Assembly (NCBI GenBank): GCA_905221605.1
Contig: CAJNDS010000350.1
Location: forward strand, 1-64,000
Length of the DNA: 64,000 bases
Direction of reading: 5' to 3'
Source of the DNA: Symbiodinium natans
Taxonomy: Eukaryota > Sar > Dinophyceae > Suessiales > Symbiodiniaceae
Of this stretch, positions 62,145-64,000 are shown piece after piece. Within the stretch, counting starts at the first letter, position 1. Every line of letters begins with the position of its first letter. The notes under the pieces are model-generated. The model searched no databases, had not been told where the DNA came from, and saw only the letters and a program-made list of their open reading frames with translations. Made by a program: the position numbers and the translations under genes.

Positions 62145-64000
62145 CCCTCACGAGCTCGGATACAGGCACTTCGCTGACTTTGGCCCACCTTCTCCAGGTC
62201 TTCCACTCTTTGCCGGGTGAGGAGGCCCCTCGCAGCGGCTCCACCGATCAGAGCCGTGTTTTCCAGGCGGGGGCGTATGTGCATGGTGCGTTAACTGGTC
62301 TGCGTCGCTCGTGCTCCTTGTATCCAGAGGCAATTAGAACATTTTGCTCTTTTATTTGTGAAAAGACTCCTCCGGAGTTCGTGTTTAGCAACATTGCAAT
62401 TTTCCAGAACCTGCGTACTGAGCTGCATCGGGATAAGAATAATTTAAGGGCTACTTTGAACTTCGCGGTGGCCATTTCGGCCTTCGAAGGGGGCCAAGTT
62501 TGGATTCAGGCTGATCCCGCATCCTCGAAGTCGGGCATTTTGCTCGATGTGACGGCCCAGGGCGTCTACTTCAACGCCCGTGAGCGCCTTCATTGCACAT
62601 GTCCATGGACCGGCTCACGCGTGGTCGTCGTTGCCTTCAGCCTGCGTGGCTCCGATTGCCTGCCCAAAGCAGAAGCCTTGACCCTTAGTTCTTTGGGGTT
62701 TAGGGTCCCTTCCCCTGGCGTTGACAACAGTCACTTGGAGTCCTCTGGCCGCCCCTGCTCCGAGCCGCCAACTGAGGTGCCGCCTCCCTTTCGGTTTAGG
62801 CCCCCTCCCCCGGGTATAGTCCCCATGTGCACCCCCGCTGAGACCTCTTGGTCCGCGGGCTCCTCAGCAGCCACACCCGCGCCCTCGAGCTCCTCCCCTC
62901 CGTGCACCCCCGCTGCGGCCTGCTTGCCCGCGGGCCCCGACCCACGCGGCGTTGCCGCCTTCCCTCCGGAGCCGCCTGGGGGCAACTTGGCAGCTCCGAC
63001 GTTTGTTGAGCTGTTTGCTGGTTGCGCTCGTCTCAGCTCTACTTTCGCAGCCGCTGGTGTGCCCGCGTTGGCGGTGGACGGCCCCCGAAATCAGCACAGG
63101 CCTTTGCATCCTGTCTGGACGCTCGACCTCACCGTGCCCCTTTGTCAGCGCCTTTTGCGTGAGCGCCTTCTCTCTGGGCGCCTTTTGGGCATTCACCTTG
63201 GCCTCCCGTGCGGAACTGGCAGCCGCGCTCGAGAGATCAAGCTCCCAGCTCATCTTTTGCGATCCGGCGCACCGCAGCCTCGCCCCTTGCGCGATGCTAC
63301 ATACTTGCTGGGCCTTCCCGGCCTTTCCTCTGCCGAGCAAGCCAAAGTTGACGCGGCAAATGAACTCTGCCGCTTCGTTGTTTCCCTGCTGCTGGACGCA
63401 TATGCCAAAGGCTGGACCGTGACCATAGAGAATCCGGTGAACTCCTGGATGTGGAGTGTTCTCGCCTTGTTTGTTCGGCGCACCGGGAAGCGTGCTTTTC
63501 AGAGCTGGTATGCCAGCTTGTTCCATGTTGACTTTGACCAGTGTATGTGGGGTGGCCATCGAAAAAAGGCTTCTCGCTTTCTCACCTCCGCATCTGAACT
63601 GAGAGGGCTCGTGGCTCCCTGTGACGGTCGGCACACACATGCACCCTTTCAGATCTACCGCAAGGCGGGGGGCTGGCAGTTTGAGACCGCTCTGGAGGCC
63701 GAGTATCCCGCTGAGTTGTGCTTGCAGTATGTCTCTCTTCTTGGGGCCCGCCTGAGCCTGCCTGCGCCAGCCCCCAGGCGGCCTCTACTCCGCCAGCCCC
63801 GCCGCCGTCCTCCGCTGGTGCCCGAGTACAAGTTTTTCACTCATGTTCGCCCCCTTGAGGGTGAGTTTCGCGAGCTCTCTTCTGAGGGGGGAGGAGACGG
63901 GAGCCGCTCAACTTTTGCAGTCCTGCATACCAAGCAGGAGTTTGTGGCCAAGGCCTGTCAGGTACCGCACCCCTTTGATGCATCTGACTCCATAGACGAC
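62141..64000 (+). CDS. Dioxygenase-like and methyltransferase-like polyprotein (YR-3), open at window end
   Basis: Open for 620 codons from the Gag TGA to the last base, with no in-frame stop; no ATG near the start. Shared block VFQAGAYVHGALTGLRRS (near 62252). Dioxygenase-like signature: LHRDKNN (His 62422), GGQVWI, ERLHCTCPWTGSRVVVVAFS (second His near 62591, Arg near 62618). Pro-rich linker. Methyltransferase-like: FVELFAGCARLSSTFAAAG (63001), GLPCGTGSRAREI (63205; LPC in place of PPC) and TIENPVNSW (63423). RT is expected beyond the window. A later VPEYKFF block corresponds to VSEYKFV in YR-2 (near 39406). Confidence 0.75.

Larger units (their letters stand above)
60690..64000 (+). mobile_element. 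YR-3: third YR-type retroelement, 5' part
   Basis: Gag-like ORF then polyprotein, both homologous to those of YR-1. The left boundary is uncertain (about 60690) and the element runs off the window. Unlike YR-1, no recombinase ORF precedes Gag within the window; it may be absent, lost or located 3'. C-rich codon use separates it from Copia-O on its left. Confidence 0.7.

Overview
The window reads as a dinoflagellate nuclear genome segment made almost entirely of retrotransposons. The evidence is two tandem spliced-leader-like relics, SL-like sequence inside LTRs, methyltransferase-bearing retroelements, satellite arrays and long Lys/Glu or Gly/Lys-rich ORFs. The species cannot be named from sequence alone. 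No host gene is identified with confidence. All recognisable element ORFs lie on the + strand.

Layout. (1) 1-10354: 3' part of a giant Ty3-like LTR element (copy A1), ending in a 288-bp LTR. (2) 10355-10833: (AGT)n microsatellite. (3) 10834-37002: second copy (A2), with identical 289-bp LTRs at 10834-11122 and 36714-37002. It is interrupted at 21971/30960 by a nested 8988-bp tyrosine-recombinase (YR) retroelement, YR-1. Without YR-1, A2 is about 17.2 kb. Comparing A1 with A2 indicates one reading frame of about 5,250 codons: Gag - two CCCH fingers - protease - RT thumb/connection - RNase H - integrase - degenerate methyltransferase-like domain - RT fingers/palm - Tpt1/KptA-like RNA 2'-phosphotransferase - C2H2 - two Zn ribbons - TM - SWIM - PLD/HKD nuclease. 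The two RT halves lie on opposite sides of integrase, in reversed order. (4) 37003-37362: (AGT)n, then low-complexity C/A runs. (5) about 37561-42401: 5'-truncated YR-2. (6) 42402-49450: a decayed minus-strand gene fragment, a tandem double SL relic (43142-43185), a 60-bp tandem array, a minus-strand protein with seven 70/74-residue repeats, and a 64-bp satellite. (7) 49450-60118: an old copia-type ORF split by a younger complete copia element (50483-59833, TSD AAGAG, LTRs 151/148 bp). (8) about 60690-64000: 5' part of YR-3, whose second ORF is open at the window edge.

How the genes work together. The three YR elements share a Gag-like ORF with a C-terminal Cys/His finger. It is followed in-frame, or after a small shift, by a polyprotein with an H-x-D...H...R dioxygenase-like fold, a C5-methyltransferase-like domain (PPC/LPC and ENP motifs), DIRS-type RT and RNase H. 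Gag and polyprotein are separated by UGA, in two of three cases in the readthrough context UGA-CUA-G. YR-1 keeps complete split direct repeats (A1-ORFs-B1-A2-B2), has no target-site duplication, and carries its recombinase gene first. Most ORFs have one to four lesions; several are homopolymer-length changes that could be sequencing errors.
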